The notes under the pieces are model-generated. The model was given only the letters and a program-made list of their open reading frames with translations. It was not told where the DNA came from and did no database searches. A DNA stretch of 64,000 nucleotides from Chloroflexota bacterium. Lineage in GTDB: Bacteria > Chloroflexota > Chloroflexia > Chloroflexales > Herpetosiphonaceae. The stretch spans positions 620,001-684,000 of the forward strand of contig JAIUOC010000001.1 of NCBI GenBank assembly GCA_020161265.1. The letters are read 5' to 3'. Position 1 is the stretch's first letter. Every line of letters begins with the position of its first letter. Made by a program: the position numbers and the translations under genes. This document shows, piece by piece, positions 25,475 to 33,854 of the stretch.

Positions 25475-25494
25475 ATAAGTGCATATGCACATAA
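25475..25494. promoter_or_regulatory. MarR autoregulatory operator
   Basis: Perfect 12-bp palindrome GTGCATATGCAC at 25479-25490 within a 20-mer shared with 24992-25011. It overlaps the likely promoter region of the MarR gene. Confidence 0.75.
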
Positions 25495-25648
25495 CTATAC
25501 GTTATTGATAGCCCACCTGTCAAGCGTGCGGTACAAAATCAGAGCCAAGGCCGACAAGCCAGACGGGGCAGGTTGGCTTCGATCGCCCGTCGGACTTGCG
25601 GCAAATTGTGCTGCTTGATATCCATAACCCCATACCTCATTGCTCGTG

Positions 25649-27199
25649 CTAAGAAGTAGCAAGCGACAACGATGGTTGTGCGGTGCTGCCACGCTGCCGT
25701 GGGATGATCAGGACCACACATGTGCCACGCCCATGTTCGCTTTCGATCGACAGCCCATAGTCGGAGCCATAGTAGAGCTTGATCCGCTGATTGACATTGC
25801 TGATGCCGTAGCCATCCTCAACGACCTGCATAGCACCTGTCATCCAGAGGTTGCCCGCTGCCAGCAGCTCCCGCACATGGGCCAGCCGTTCTTGCGTCAT
25901 GCCAATACCGTTGTCCTCGACCTCGATTTGCAGCCGATCAGCATCGAGCCAGCGGCCACGCACCACAATAGTGCCGCCATTGCGCTTATTCTTGATTCCG
26001 TGATAGAGCGCATTTTCCACCAACGGTTGGAGGGTCAACTTGAGCATCTCGCTACTACGGGTGTCATCGGGAATGTCGATCTGGTAGTCGAGGATATCGC
26101 GGTAGCGAATCTTTTGGATCGTCAGATAACTTTCGATATGGGCAATCTCATCATGAACCGTGATCCAATCTTTACCTTTACTCAGCGTGATTCGGAAGAA
26201 ACGCGACAACGCCGCAACCAGATCGACGATCTGCGCTGTGCGCTTGGCTTCGGCCATCCAGATAATCGCATCAAGGGTGTTGTAAAGAAAATGCGGATTG
26301 ATCTGAGCCTGCAGCACTCGTAGCTCGGCCTTTTTGAGGTTCTCGTGTTCCTCAAGCTTGGCATCGAGCAATTCCTTGATCTTGCCGACCATGATGTTGA
26401 AGCTTAACCCTAGCTCGGTGATCTCATCGGCGTTATCAGCAATTACCAGCGCCTCAAGATCCTGACGAGCAATCGTTGTAGTAACGTCGTGCAGCTTCTT
26501 GATTGGAACATAGATACTTTTTGAGATTCGCCAGGCAGCAACGATTGAGAAGAGGATCGAGGTCATAATCACCGCTAGGCCACCGATCGCCCAGCGGGTC
26601 AGGTCGCTTTGCATAGCCTGATATTGTTGTTGAGTACGATTAACCTCGAAGAGCGCATACGCCTGCACATTACCCTCAATGAGCTGGGTGATGCTGCGAA
26701 TCTCTTCCATCAGCACCAAATTCTCAGCAAAAGTTTTGTTCTGGGCGATCTGAATGCCGACCTGATCGATCGAACTGCGCAGCGTTTGCAGCGTGTGCTG
26801 AATAATTCGCAGTTTGACTCGACCCTTTTCCGAGCTGGAGTTATCGATCATCTGCTCAATACGATGATCAACATCACTCAGGGTTGCATATTGAGTACCT
26901 TGGGCAAATGGTTTCTTGCCAGCGATAATTTCCCAGATCTCGGCATCAATCGATGGCTTGATATAACCGTTAATGCTATTAGCAGTGGTAATGTTCTGAA
27001 TAAGCACATCATATTGGGTTTTGTATTCTAGGCCAGGGACGATTAGGAAGATATATGGCACGCTCATCAGGATGACCACCATCAGCAATGCCAGCAGAAT
27101 TTTATCGCGGATGGAAAGTCGCAGACGTAACCGAGGAGCCACAGCTCGTTTAGCCAATGCGACTGCGATAGGCTCACGATTTGACAAATGCTCATCCAT
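25649..27199 (-). CDS. Two-component sensor histidine kinase (YesM/LytS-type)
   Basis: A 516-aa membrane kinase. Span 1 is near residues 33-54 (KILLALLMVVILMSVPYIFLIV), an extracytoplasmic sensor region covers about 55-200, and span 2 is near 207-230. A HAMP-like linker (KSIYVPIKKLHDVTTTIARQD) follows. The His_kinase box is LQAQINPHFLYNTLDAI near 300 with the phospho-His, and the ATP-binding N box (LVENALYHGIKNKR) and G box (VEDNGIGMT) come after. ATG 27199 follows AGAGGA at 8 nt. It is co-directional with the YesN-type regulator encoded 39 bp upstream. Such pairs commonly control sugar ABC operons. Confidence 0.92.
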   Translation of the reverse strand: MDEHLSNREPIAVALAKRAVAPRLRLRLSIRDKILLALLMVVILMSVPYIFLIVPGLEYKTQYDVLIQNITTANSINGYIKPSIDAEIWEIIAGKKPFAQGTQYATLSDVDHRIEQMIDNSSSEKGRVKLRIIQHTLQTLRSSIDQVGIQIAQNKTFAENLVLMEEIRSITQLIEGNVQAYALFEVNRTQQQYQAMQSDLTRWAIGGLAVIMTSILFSIVAAWRISKSIYVPIKKLHDVTTTIARQDLEALVIADNADEITELGLSFNIMVGKIKELLDAKLEEHENLKKAELRVLQAQINPHFLYNTLDAIIWMAEAKRTAQIVDLVAALSRFFRITLSKGKDWITVHDEIAHIESYLTIQKIRYRDILDYQIDIPDDTRSSEMLKLTLQPLVENALYHGIKNKRNGGTIVVRGRWLDADRLQIEVEDNGIGMTQERLAHVRELLAAGNLWMTGAMQVVEDGYGISNVNQRIKLYYGSDYGLSIESEHGRGTCVVLIIPRQRGSTAQPSLSLATS

Positions 27200-27238
27200 C
27201 ACACATATCCTCTCGCAATCTAGATGCGCTAGTTTTCG

Positions 27239-28486
27239 CTAGGAGTGTCGGCGGAATTCATTAGGTGGTTGCCCAACAACCTTACGAAACACCGAGTAGA
27301 AATAGCGCGGGTTCTGATAGCCAATGCGATAGGCGATCTCGCTGGCAGTCAGCGAGGTTGAGCGCAGAAGTTCGATAGCCTTGCGCATACGGACATGGGT
27401 CAGGTAGTCAATAAAGGTCTCGCCAACCTCGCGCCGAAAGACGGCGCTGAAATAGGTTGGGCTGAGTAACACATGAGCAGCTGCCTGGCCCAGCGACATC
27501 GCAGGATCTGCATAGTTGGCATCAATATAAGCGCGGGCTTTCATAATGATTGCACCGCCGTGGAGTTGATCGTGGTCGTATGGCTCGACTTCCACTGGGA
27601 GTTCGATTGGGTGCTCGATCTGCGCCAGCGCCTGCGAAAACGATTGGGAGATCAAGCTGAGTCGCTCGGTTGGGTCGCCGCTGCCAATCATAGCCCGACA
27701 GCCAATTTGCTCGGCCACGCGCTGGCGCAGGGCAGCAGCCAGTCCATCCGCTCGCTGGAGCACATCAACTCGGGTTGAACCCTTGATAATCAAGATCGTA
27801 TCTTCCATGCCATGCTTAAAGGCCACAACCGACCGCGATTCGCCCAGAATTGCGGCGACGATCACATCGATCTGTTGATAGACGGCATATAGCGGCGCTG
27901 TTGTGGCGCTAGGCGGCATGGCGTGCATCACCAGCACCTGATACCATGGTGCCAAAAGATCAATTTCAAGGCTACGTGCTTGCTCCATAAAGTCGGTTGT
28001 CGAGCTACTACCAGCTACAAGGTCAAGCAGACAGCGTTCGCGCAACACTGGTTGATGATTAGACATCTGCGTTTGAAGGGCATCTAGCTGTTCCCGAGCT
28101 TGGCGTTCCTGATCGATCTGACCAGCGATCTTGCGCAACGCCGCTAGCAGATCTTGGGCAACAATCGGTTTAAGTAGGTATTCAGTAACCCCGATTTGGA
28201 TTGCTTCCTGAGCGTAGCGAAACTCATCATGGCCGCTGAGGATCATGATTTTCGTCGTCGGCAGCGTCTCCTTCAAAATTCGGCAGAGCTGTAGGCCATC
28301 CATAAACGGCATTTTAATATCAGTAATCACGATATCGGGCCGTCGCTCACGGATAATTGGGAGGGCAATTTCACCATCCGAAGCCTCGCCGCAAAACTGA
28401 TAGCCCGCCGCTGCCCAGTCAATCGCGTCGCGAATCCCTTCACGGGCTATGATCTCGTCCTCGACTAAAAAAACTTTGTAGTTCAT
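27239..28486 (-). CDS. Response regulator with AraC-type DNA-binding domain (YesN type)
   Basis: A 415-aa protein. The receiver (about 1-120) has acidic pocket EDE, phospho-acceptor Asp in VITDIKMP near 55, Ser/Thr in ILSGHDE and Lys in YLLKPIV. The middle is a variable region with YesN-type linker sequence. The C-terminal AraC domain (about 315-412) has two HTHs, MSLGQAAAHVLLSPTYFSAVF and EIAYRIGYQNPRYFYSVFR. ATG 28486 (MNYKVFL) is preferred to a start 11 codons earlier. Together with the kinase it probably controls the dual-receptor sugar operon about 5 kb away on the same strand (inference). Confidence 0.92.
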   Translation of the reverse strand: MNYKVFLVEDEIIAREGIRDAIDWAAAGYQFCGEASDGEIALPIIRERRPDIVITDIKMPFMDGLQLCRILKETLPTTKIMILSGHDEFRYAQEAIQIGVTEYLLKPIVAQDLLAALRKIAGQIDQERQAREQLDALQTQMSNHQPVLRERCLLDLVAGSSSTTDFMEQARSLEIDLLAPWYQVLVMHAMPPSATTAPLYAVYQQIDVIVAAILGESRSVVAFKHGMEDTILIIKGSTRVDVLQRADGLAAALRQRVAEQIGCRAMIGSGDPTERLSLISQSFSQALAQIEHPIELPVEVEPYDHDQLHGGAIIMKARAYIDANYADPAMSLGQAAAHVLLSPTYFSAVFRREVGETFIDYLTHVRMRKAIELLRSTSLTASEIAYRIGYQNPRYFYSVFRKVVGQPPNEFRRHS

Positions 28487-28821
28487 CGTTGCGCCTCTCA
28501 TGCATCGTCGCACGATCATCGTCGTCTAGCGCCTCAGATATTTAAAAGCAAAGCATACACGAAAAATAATATTTTGGAACTAACATTGTATCTCGGCCAG
28601 CGCATGTGCCAAGTCAATGGAACCCTCACGATTCGGTAGGAGATTAATCCAAGGCTCTTCCTTTCTTTATCACGCGCTCATCACTAGTATACCAAGGGTG
28701 TCGATTGGGCATCCCATCCTAATAAATGGGGCCAACGCCTCCGTGCTTGCAATGGAATGTATAATCGTGCTAGCTTTCTCCAGTTTGGGGAAACCAACCG
28801 AGCTACGTGAAAGGATCGTGT
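28487..28821. other. 335-bp divergent intergenic region
   Basis: It separates the yesN-type gene (minus) from an SDR (plus). AT-rich near 28545-28590. No strong palindrome or coding frame was seen beyond a promoter-length gap. Confidence 0.4.
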
Positions 28822-29562
28822 GTGCCACAGGATTTTAGTGGGCAAGTTGCCTTAGTAACTGGAGCTTCGCGCGGCATTGGAGCCGAAATTAGTCGCCAGC
28901 TGGCGCAACGCGGAGCCGATATCGTGATTAATTATCGCAGCAAAGCCTCGCGAGCCGAAGCGGTTGCCAGCGAAATAACTGCGCTTGGCCGGACTGCGCT
29001 CCTGGCTCAGGCCGATTTAACCCAAATTAATGATTTGATTACGACCCAAACCCAAATTCAACAAGCCTTTGGCAAACTCGATCTATTGGTACTCAATGCT
29101 AGTGGTGGCCTTGAAAAAGATAAACCAGCTAGCTACGCCATGGATCTCAATTTAACCGCCCAAGTTCAAACCGTCGAAACAATGTTGCCATTGATGCAGG
29201 CTGGCAGTTGCATTGTTTTCGTCACCAGTCATTGGGCGCATTTCTATGGCGAACGGCCAATTATCGCTGGCTATGAGCCAGTTGCTAGCAGCAAAAAAGC
29301 TGGCGAAATGGCACTGCGTGAACGGATTGATCAATTTATCCAGCGTGGAATTCATTTTTATGTGGTTAGCGGCGATATGATCGAAGGCACGATCACGCCC
29401 AAATTGCTTGATCGTGCCCAACCTGGCTTTTTGGCCGCCCGTAAAGAACACAGCCCTGAGCCAATTCCCACAATTGAAGAATTTGCCAGCGCGATTGTAG
29501 CAACCGCCGCCGATCGCAGCCAAGCCAATGGTCACACTGTATTCGTAGGGCCGATTATTTAA
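28822..29562 (+). CDS. Atypical short-chain dehydrogenase lacking the catalytic tyrosine
   Basis: A 246-aa SDR-fold protein with cofactor loop TGASRGIG near residues 14-21, Arg for NADP in NYRSKAS, and LVLNASG in place of NNAG. The expected YxxxK is VASSK in EPVASSKKAGEMAL, so the tyrosine position is valine; a Tyr lies three residues earlier (GYEPVASSK) without a Lys at +4. The Ser strand VFVTSHWAH is followed by an insertion of a few residues. I choose GTG 28822 because AGGA lies 6 nt upstream, over GTG 28807. It may use a different residue or serve as a binding protein. Followed by a strong terminator. Confidence 0.8.
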   Translation: MPQDFSGQVALVTGASRGIGAEISRQLAQRGADIVINYRSKASRAEAVASEITALGRTALLAQADLTQINDLITTQTQIQQAFGKLDLLVLNASGGLEKDKPASYAMDLNLTAQVQTVETMLPLMQAGSCIVFVTSHWAHFYGERPIIAGYEPVASSKKAGEMALRERIDQFIQRGIHFYVVSGDMIEGTITPKLLDRAQPGFLAARKEHSPEPIPTIEEFASAIVATAADRSQANGHTVFVGPII

Positions 29563-29575
29563 TAAGCTAATTAGA

Positions 29576-29606
29576 AATAGCCCAATGGTGTACCCATTGG
29601 GCTATT
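29576..29606. terminator. Bidirectional hairpin between SDR and C39-like gene
   Basis: AATAGCCCAATGG (29576-29588) and CCATTGGGCTATT (29594-29606) form a perfect 13-bp stem with a 5-nt loop between convergent stops at 29562 and 29629. Confidence 0.85.
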
Positions 29607-29628
29607 GGATAAAGTTATATCAATGATT

Positions 29629-31677
29629 TTATTTAAAGTTACTTAGATTAACTGGTAGATACAATGGATAGAACGCTTGTTGAATCGAGTCAGGCGCACT
29701 CGGCGCTTTGGCACTAAACACCTCGGATACATTTCCTTGGCTATCACGAAAACGCACAAAGAATTCTTGATCAAACGGGACACTCACATACTGGCTATAC
29801 GGTTGCCATGCATCATTAGCATACTGATCTGTCCAAACTTGGATTGATTGGATATCACCAGCATTGCTTTGGGCAGTTAATTCAAGAATCATGTCGGTGT
29901 CAGTATTGCGATAAAGATTGACTGCCCCAACCACATTTTGCTGGGCTAATGCTAGCTTGCTAAATGTTGGTGCAGCAGGCTGATCAATGCTCGGGCTAAG
30001 CGTAGTCGCGGGAGTGCCATCGTAAATCCGCATACTTGAGGGCGTAAATCCCTGAAACAAGCGCAAACTATTTTTTAAGGTTGTGCGTGCACCATTTTTG
30101 ATCCCAGGATCATTTACAATATAGTTTCCAGGGTCAGTACCTGAACCACCAAGCACAACCAAAAAATGCAATCCACGGCTAGGATGACTGATTTCTAAAA
30201 TTACTGGAGCCTTGCGGAGTTCTTGCTCCAAGCGTTGATAGGAGAAAGCCGGCCATGCGACATATTGAATGCGATTATTACCACAAGGCAGCAGCCGTGA
30301 GCCAGCCCAAACCATCGGACATGCTTGATTGCCCATACAACTATTTAATGTACTAGGATTTTTATCAACCCCATAATATTGAAACAGCATCGCCAATGAG
30401 GTTAAGGCACAACCGACAGGCCCAATGTTGCCTCCACAGGATTGCATCGTAACGCCACTCCAACGGCTATCCCCCTGCCAAAAGTAGGGCACATTCCATT
30501 CATGTGGAAGTTGTGGATACGGCCCAGAAGGATCGGCAGGGATAATTAGTGTACTTTTTAGGTTGACCCATCCGCTAAATTCGCTACCTGCTTGACCGTC
30601 GCCTGCCTGCACCCGCCAACGATAATCACCACCACGCGGTACTGTTACTGGCCATGACGATCCAACCCAATTTGAAGCTTGGCTCCATGTGCCATCAACC
30701 CGTTCGATGACAAATTGGAAGTTTCGCGCCGGATTTGGCCCATTGTCAGGATCGCCCATATCTTGAGCTTGCAAAGTAATTTGGGCTGTGTGCAGAGTAC
30801 TTCCATTGCTTGGGCTGCTTGGTTGCGGAATATGGGGCGGCACATTGATATGATTAATTGCAATCACCCGATCAACCGTATGCCACTGCCCCGTAATCCC
30901 ACTGCGATAAGAAAGGCTAATTGTGGCATGGCCTGCAGGAATTTGCTGCGCATCAAAGGTAAAAAGATAGCCTGCATTAATAAAACGCGCATCACCAAAA
31001 TGGCCTGCAAGGTCGGGGCGAGCCTGAGGATATTGGGCAGCACCAAGAAAATTGCCATTAATGCGCACATGCACATCGGTTACTCCCGATCCGTTGAGTG
31101 AACCAAGATCAACCGCCCAGCCACGAATCGATACCATCCCACTAACAACTTGACCAGTATGTGGCTCGTCGATATTCATCCGTGGAACCGATACTTGACC
31201 AGGGCTGACAGGCGAACATGTTCCTGTACCATGGCCGGTCACCCGACAATCGGTGCGGGCGGCTCGCTCCATAAAATCGCCTTCGCTCAACAACACATCA
31301 TTCGCTGTTGCATAGATGCGAAATACCTCAGGGCTATTGGATGCAATATTGATCACCATCCGCCACCATTCAGTATTACTCGGCGAACAACCACCACTAG
31401 AGCCTGAGCGATTATAAACTTCACTCCGCCAAATGCCAACGCTTTCCGAACGCATTTGAAAATAGGGAGCATCGGAACATAAACGCAAATAAATTGCCGT
31501 TGATGTGCCTTCGCGGGCAAAAATTATCGTCATTCCATGCATCGTCGAATCAGGGCTTACAGGAATATCCACAGGTTGATCGGCAATAGTTCCAATTCCA
31601 GATGCAAAACTTGATTGAGGGATCAGCATACCAGCCAGCACGATCAGTAAACCCCAGCGATATAACAAATGTTTCAT
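29629..31677 (-). CDS. Secreted C39-like cysteine peptidase with N-terminal beta domains
   Basis: A 682-aa protein. The signal peptide ends near residue 25 (LIPQSSFASG). The N-terminal part has beta-rich segments, including GQVVSGMVSIRGWAVDLGSLNG (a carbohydrate- or adhesion-type domain) and a fibronectin-like stretch around 290-370 (HIPQPSSPSNGSTLHTAQITLQAQD). From about 385 a C39_2 peptidase fold follows: HEWNVPYFWQGDSRW, NIGPVGCALTSLAMLFQYYG with the catalytic Cys, HPSRGLHFLVVLGG with the His, and NYIVNDPG with the third residue. It probably cleaves peptides or peptidoglycan-linked substrates outside the cell. ATG 31677 starts the gene. Numerous Cys (for example SDCRVTG-type pairs) fit an exported protein. 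Confidence 0.85.
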   Translation of the reverse strand: MKHLLYRWGLLIVLAGMLIPQSSFASGIGTIADQPVDIPVSPDSTMHGMTIIFAREGTSTAIYLRLCSDAPYFQMRSESVGIWRSEVYNRSGSSGGCSPSNTEWWRMVINIASNSPEVFRIYATANDVLLSEGDFMERAARTDCRVTGHGTGTCSPVSPGQVSVPRMNIDEPHTGQVVSGMVSIRGWAVDLGSLNGSGVTDVHVRINGNFLGAAQYPQARPDLAGHFGDARFINAGYLFTFDAQQIPAGHATISLSYRSGITGQWHTVDRVIAINHINVPPHIPQPSSPSNGSTLHTAQITLQAQDMGDPDNGPNPARNFQFVIERVDGTWSQASNWVGSSWPVTVPRGGDYRWRVQAGDGQAGSEFSGWVNLKSTLIIPADPSGPYPQLPHEWNVPYFWQGDSRWSGVTMQSCGGNIGPVGCALTSLAMLFQYYGVDKNPSTLNSCMGNQACPMVWAGSRLLPCGNNRIQYVAWPAFSYQRLEQELRKAPVILEISHPSRGLHFLVVLGGSGTDPGNYIVNDPGIKNGARTTLKNSLRLFQGFTPSSMRIYDGTPATTLSPSIDQPAAPTFSKLALAQQNVVGAVNLYRNTDTDMILELTAQSNAGDIQSIQVWTDQYANDAWQPYSQYVSVPFDQEFFVRFRDSQGNVSEVFSAKAPSAPDSIQQAFYPLYLPVNLSNFK

Positions 31678-31917
31678 TCGATCAATCCTTGTTATTACTC
31701 ATTGGTTTTAGCAGACAGAAGCCAACAGGAGAATTTTCGGCGTTTGGTCTAGCTACCTTCAACGCAATGGGGTTTGTTGAAGTTATGACTGTAGGTTGAG
31801 ATATCCTTTCTGATTACAACAAATTGATTTAATTTCAAAGTAAGCTAGCCATATACATCTACGCACAACGATACATCGATCTGTGAGGATTCAGGAATAC
31901 ACGAACGTGTTAAAATG

Positions 31918-32133
31918 TTAGCAAGCGCCGCCAAATTCGGGCTTAAGCTTGAGGTCAAACACCCGTTTGATCAATTGGGTACGACTGCGCACATCGAGCT
32001 TGCTGTAAATTTCGCGCAAATAACAGCCGATGGTGTTTTCTTGCAAATGTAACAATCCAGCAATCTCGCGGTCAGTGTGGCCATCAGCAATCAAGCATAC
32101 GATCCGTAATTCCAGCGGAGTTAAGTCTGACAT
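31918..32133 (-). CDS. Solo LuxR/GerE-type HTH protein
   Basis: A 71-aa protein that is almost only a GerE domain: LTPLELRIVCLIADGHTDREIAGLL, then the recognition helix ENTIGCYLREIYSKLDVRSR. No receiver or ligand domain is present. ATG 32133 has AAGGAGG 7 nt upstream. It is divergent from the HTH/LamG-like gene, 109 bp away, and the two probably share a regulatory region. It may bind DNA as a dimer without a signal input, or act through a partner. Confidence 0.85.
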   Translation of the reverse strand: MSDLTPLELRIVCLIADGHTDREIAGLLHLQENTIGCYLREIYSKLDVRSRTQLIKRVFDLKLKPEFGGAC

Positions 32134-32242
32134 TGGTGTTCCTCCTTGCAGTCGCTATTCCATACCAAGCAGACTAGCAAAGCCGATCGGGCCGAGTTGC
32201 ATGTTTGTGCAACTCAGCCTAACGTTTGAGGAAATTCAACCA

Positions 32243-33271
32243 ATGCATAGCCCAAACTACACCTTTGCCGACTTGTTACACATCTTTTTTGCCTTACGCC
32301 CCAACCCCGATCGCATTCGCACCTACGATGATTTGGCTCAAGCAACTGGAATTTCGCGCCGTTCATTAGCCCATTGGTTTGCTGGCGATTACGCTCCCCG
32401 TACTCCAGAGCCAGTTGAACGGCTCGGCGATATGTTGGGGCTAACCGGCTTTCAAATCGATCTGATGTTGTATGCGATCAATCCACGTTGGTCACGCTAC
32501 AACACTCCAGCTGATCAACTGCAAACGGCTGAGGTCATTCGGCGGGTCGAACAACGCTTGCCAGATCCAAGCATCAGCACCAACGATCTGCCAAGCCCAA
32601 GCCAAATCGAAAGCACATGGCCGATCTTGTTTCGCGATAGCTTTGAATCGAATGCCCATCACTGGGGGCTTGGCAGTAAAGATGATGATTCAGGCCGCGT
32701 CGAACGTTCGATCAGCAATCAATGCCTCGAACTGCGGTTGAGCAATCGCTTTGTCAGCGAAATGTTTATCGGAGCCGATTCGCAATGCTTCACACCTGAT
32801 CGCTATTATTGTTCGGTTTATGGGCGCTTTGTTAGCGAGGCTGGGACTGATGATGGGTTGGCGCTTATATTTGAGGAGATCAGCGATGCCTGTCATGGCT
32901 TAATTCGCATTCGCGATCGAAGTGGCGAGTTTTCAGTTATTCAAGGGTTTCATGGGGGCGATTTTTGGAAAATTTACTTGCAACGCCGCCCAATCCACGG
33001 CTATCGTACTGGCCAATTTAATAAAATCTCCCTGTTGGTAGAGCATCAACAGCATTCACTATTTATCAACGATTACCACCAAGCAAGTTGGGAGATGCCG
33101 CGTCTGCCTGCTAGCCGAATCGATCTTGGGATTATCGCAGGTGGTCAGCAACAAGCCGAGGTGCATTTTAAAGATTTTGGGGTGCGTGTGCCCGCCGATC
33201 AGCGCCCCTTTGCCACGCTCGAAGCATTAATCGGCGGAACTTTAGCAAATTCAACCTGGCGCAATCAGTAA
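32243..33271 (+). CDS. XRE-like HTH fused to a LamG/concanavalin-like beta-sandwich
   Basis: A 342-aa protein with an N-terminal helix-turn-helix (about 10-60, DDLAQATGISRRSLAHWFAG then a GLTGFQIDLML helix). From about 130 a concanavalin-like/LamG sandwich begins with FRDSFESNAHHWGLGS, RVERSISNQCLELRL, YYCSVYGRF, LIFEEISDACHGLIRI, SLLVEHQQHSLFINDYH and FKDFGVRVP. The sandwich resembles the C-terminal domain of the J-domain protein at 51417-52760. No signal peptide or membrane span is seen, so the beta-sandwich is predicted cytoplasmic. It may sense a sugar and control genes. ATG 32243 has GAGGAAA upstream. An earlier in-frame start runs into the divergent gene and is rejected. Confidence 0.75.
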   Translation: MHSPNYTFADLLHIFFALRPNPDRIRTYDDLAQATGISRRSLAHWFAGDYAPRTPEPVERLGDMLGLTGFQIDLMLYAINPRWSRYNTPADQLQTAEVIRRVEQRLPDPSISTNDLPSPSQIESTWPILFRDSFESNAHHWGLGSKDDDSGRVERSISNQCLELRLSNRFVSEMFIGADSQCFTPDRYYCSVYGRFVSEAGTDDGLALIFEEISDACHGLIRIRDRSGEFSVIQGFHGGDFWKIYLQRRPIHGYRTGQFNKISLLVEHQQHSLFINDYHQASWEMPRLPASRIDLGIIAGGQQQAEVHFKDFGVRVPADQRPFATLEALIGGTLANSTWRNQ

Positions 33272-33287
33272 ACCCCGCAATTGCCAC

Positions 33288-33316
33288 TTGCTTTAGAGCA
33301 CACTCTAAGCTATATC
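33288..33316 (+). promoter_or_regulatory. MerR-type promoter/operator
   Basis: TTGCTT (33288-33293) and TATATC (33311-33316) are 17 bp apart; the spacer contains the inverted repeat TTAGAG-CACA-CTCTAA (33293-33308). The position inside the spacer is typical of MerR autoregulatory sites. It sits 42 bp before the MerR start. Confidence 0.6.
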
Positions 33317-33358
33317 ATGCAAGCAGCAAATGTTGACGTTTGTGCAGGAGTTGAATGT

Positions 33359-33745
33359 ATGGTAATGCAACAGGTCGTTGAACAAAGCTTAACCATCCAA
33401 CAGATGGCCGAAATTACTGGCCTCAGCGCCCACACCTTGCGCTATTACGAACGTGCAGGATTATTGCACGATTTGGTTGATCGTAATCAGCAAAATGGCT
33501 ATCGCTCCTATACCCAACGCCATATCAATTGGATTCATTTCATCAAATGCCTACGGGCTACAGGCATGCCGATTCGTGATATTCGACGCTACACCGAATT
33601 GCTGCATCAAGGCGACCATACCGTGCGCGATCGTTTGAACTTGTTAAAAGCGCATCGACTGCGGGTTGAGCAGCAACTAACTGAGGTGCAACAACATCTT
33701 GAGGCGGTTAAACGCAAAATTAGCTATTATGAAACGCTTGATTAA
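33359..33745 (+). CDS. MerR-family regulator
   Basis: A 128-aa protein. The HTH_MerR begins LTIQQMAEITGLSAHTLRYYERAGLLHDLV; the wing RNQQNGYRSYTQRHINWIHFIKCLRATGMPI follows, then a long dimerisation helix up to EAVKRKISYYETLD. No Cys/His metal-binding set is visible at the C-terminus, so it is not a metal sensor of the classical kind. ATG 33359 with AGGAG 8 nt upstream is chosen over earlier in-frame ATG/TTG codons that overlap the operator. Confidence 0.85.
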   Translation: MVMQQVVEQSLTIQQMAEITGLSAHTLRYYERAGLLHDLVDRNQQNGYRSYTQRHINWIHFIKCLRATGMPIRDIRRYTELLHQGDHTVRDRLNLLKAHRLRVEQQLTEVQQHLEAVKRKISYYETLD

Positions 33746-33813
33746 TGGGGATTAAACATTCAATTAATCGCCTAAAAAATCAGCGCTTAACCTGATCTTT
33801 CAATCCAAAGCTA

Positions 33814-33822
33814 TGGTATGAT
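33814..33822 (+). promoter_or_regulatory. Extended -10 promoter
   Basis: TGGTATGAT at 33814-33822 is a TGn-extended -10 box, 32 bp before the next gene start. No clear -35 box is present. Confidence 0.45.
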
Positions 33823-33854
33823 CGGCGTAGGTTGATCGATTTTAGGGTTTGCTT

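Noticed and set aside
25640-26323. Plus-strand open frame (227 codons)
   Set aside because: Antisense to the YesM-type kinase; no domain recognised.
32030-32242. N-terminal extension of the HTH/LamG-like protein
   Set aside because: The extra 71 codons overlap the divergent LuxR-type gene and its promoter; the ATG at 32243 has a proper ribosome site.
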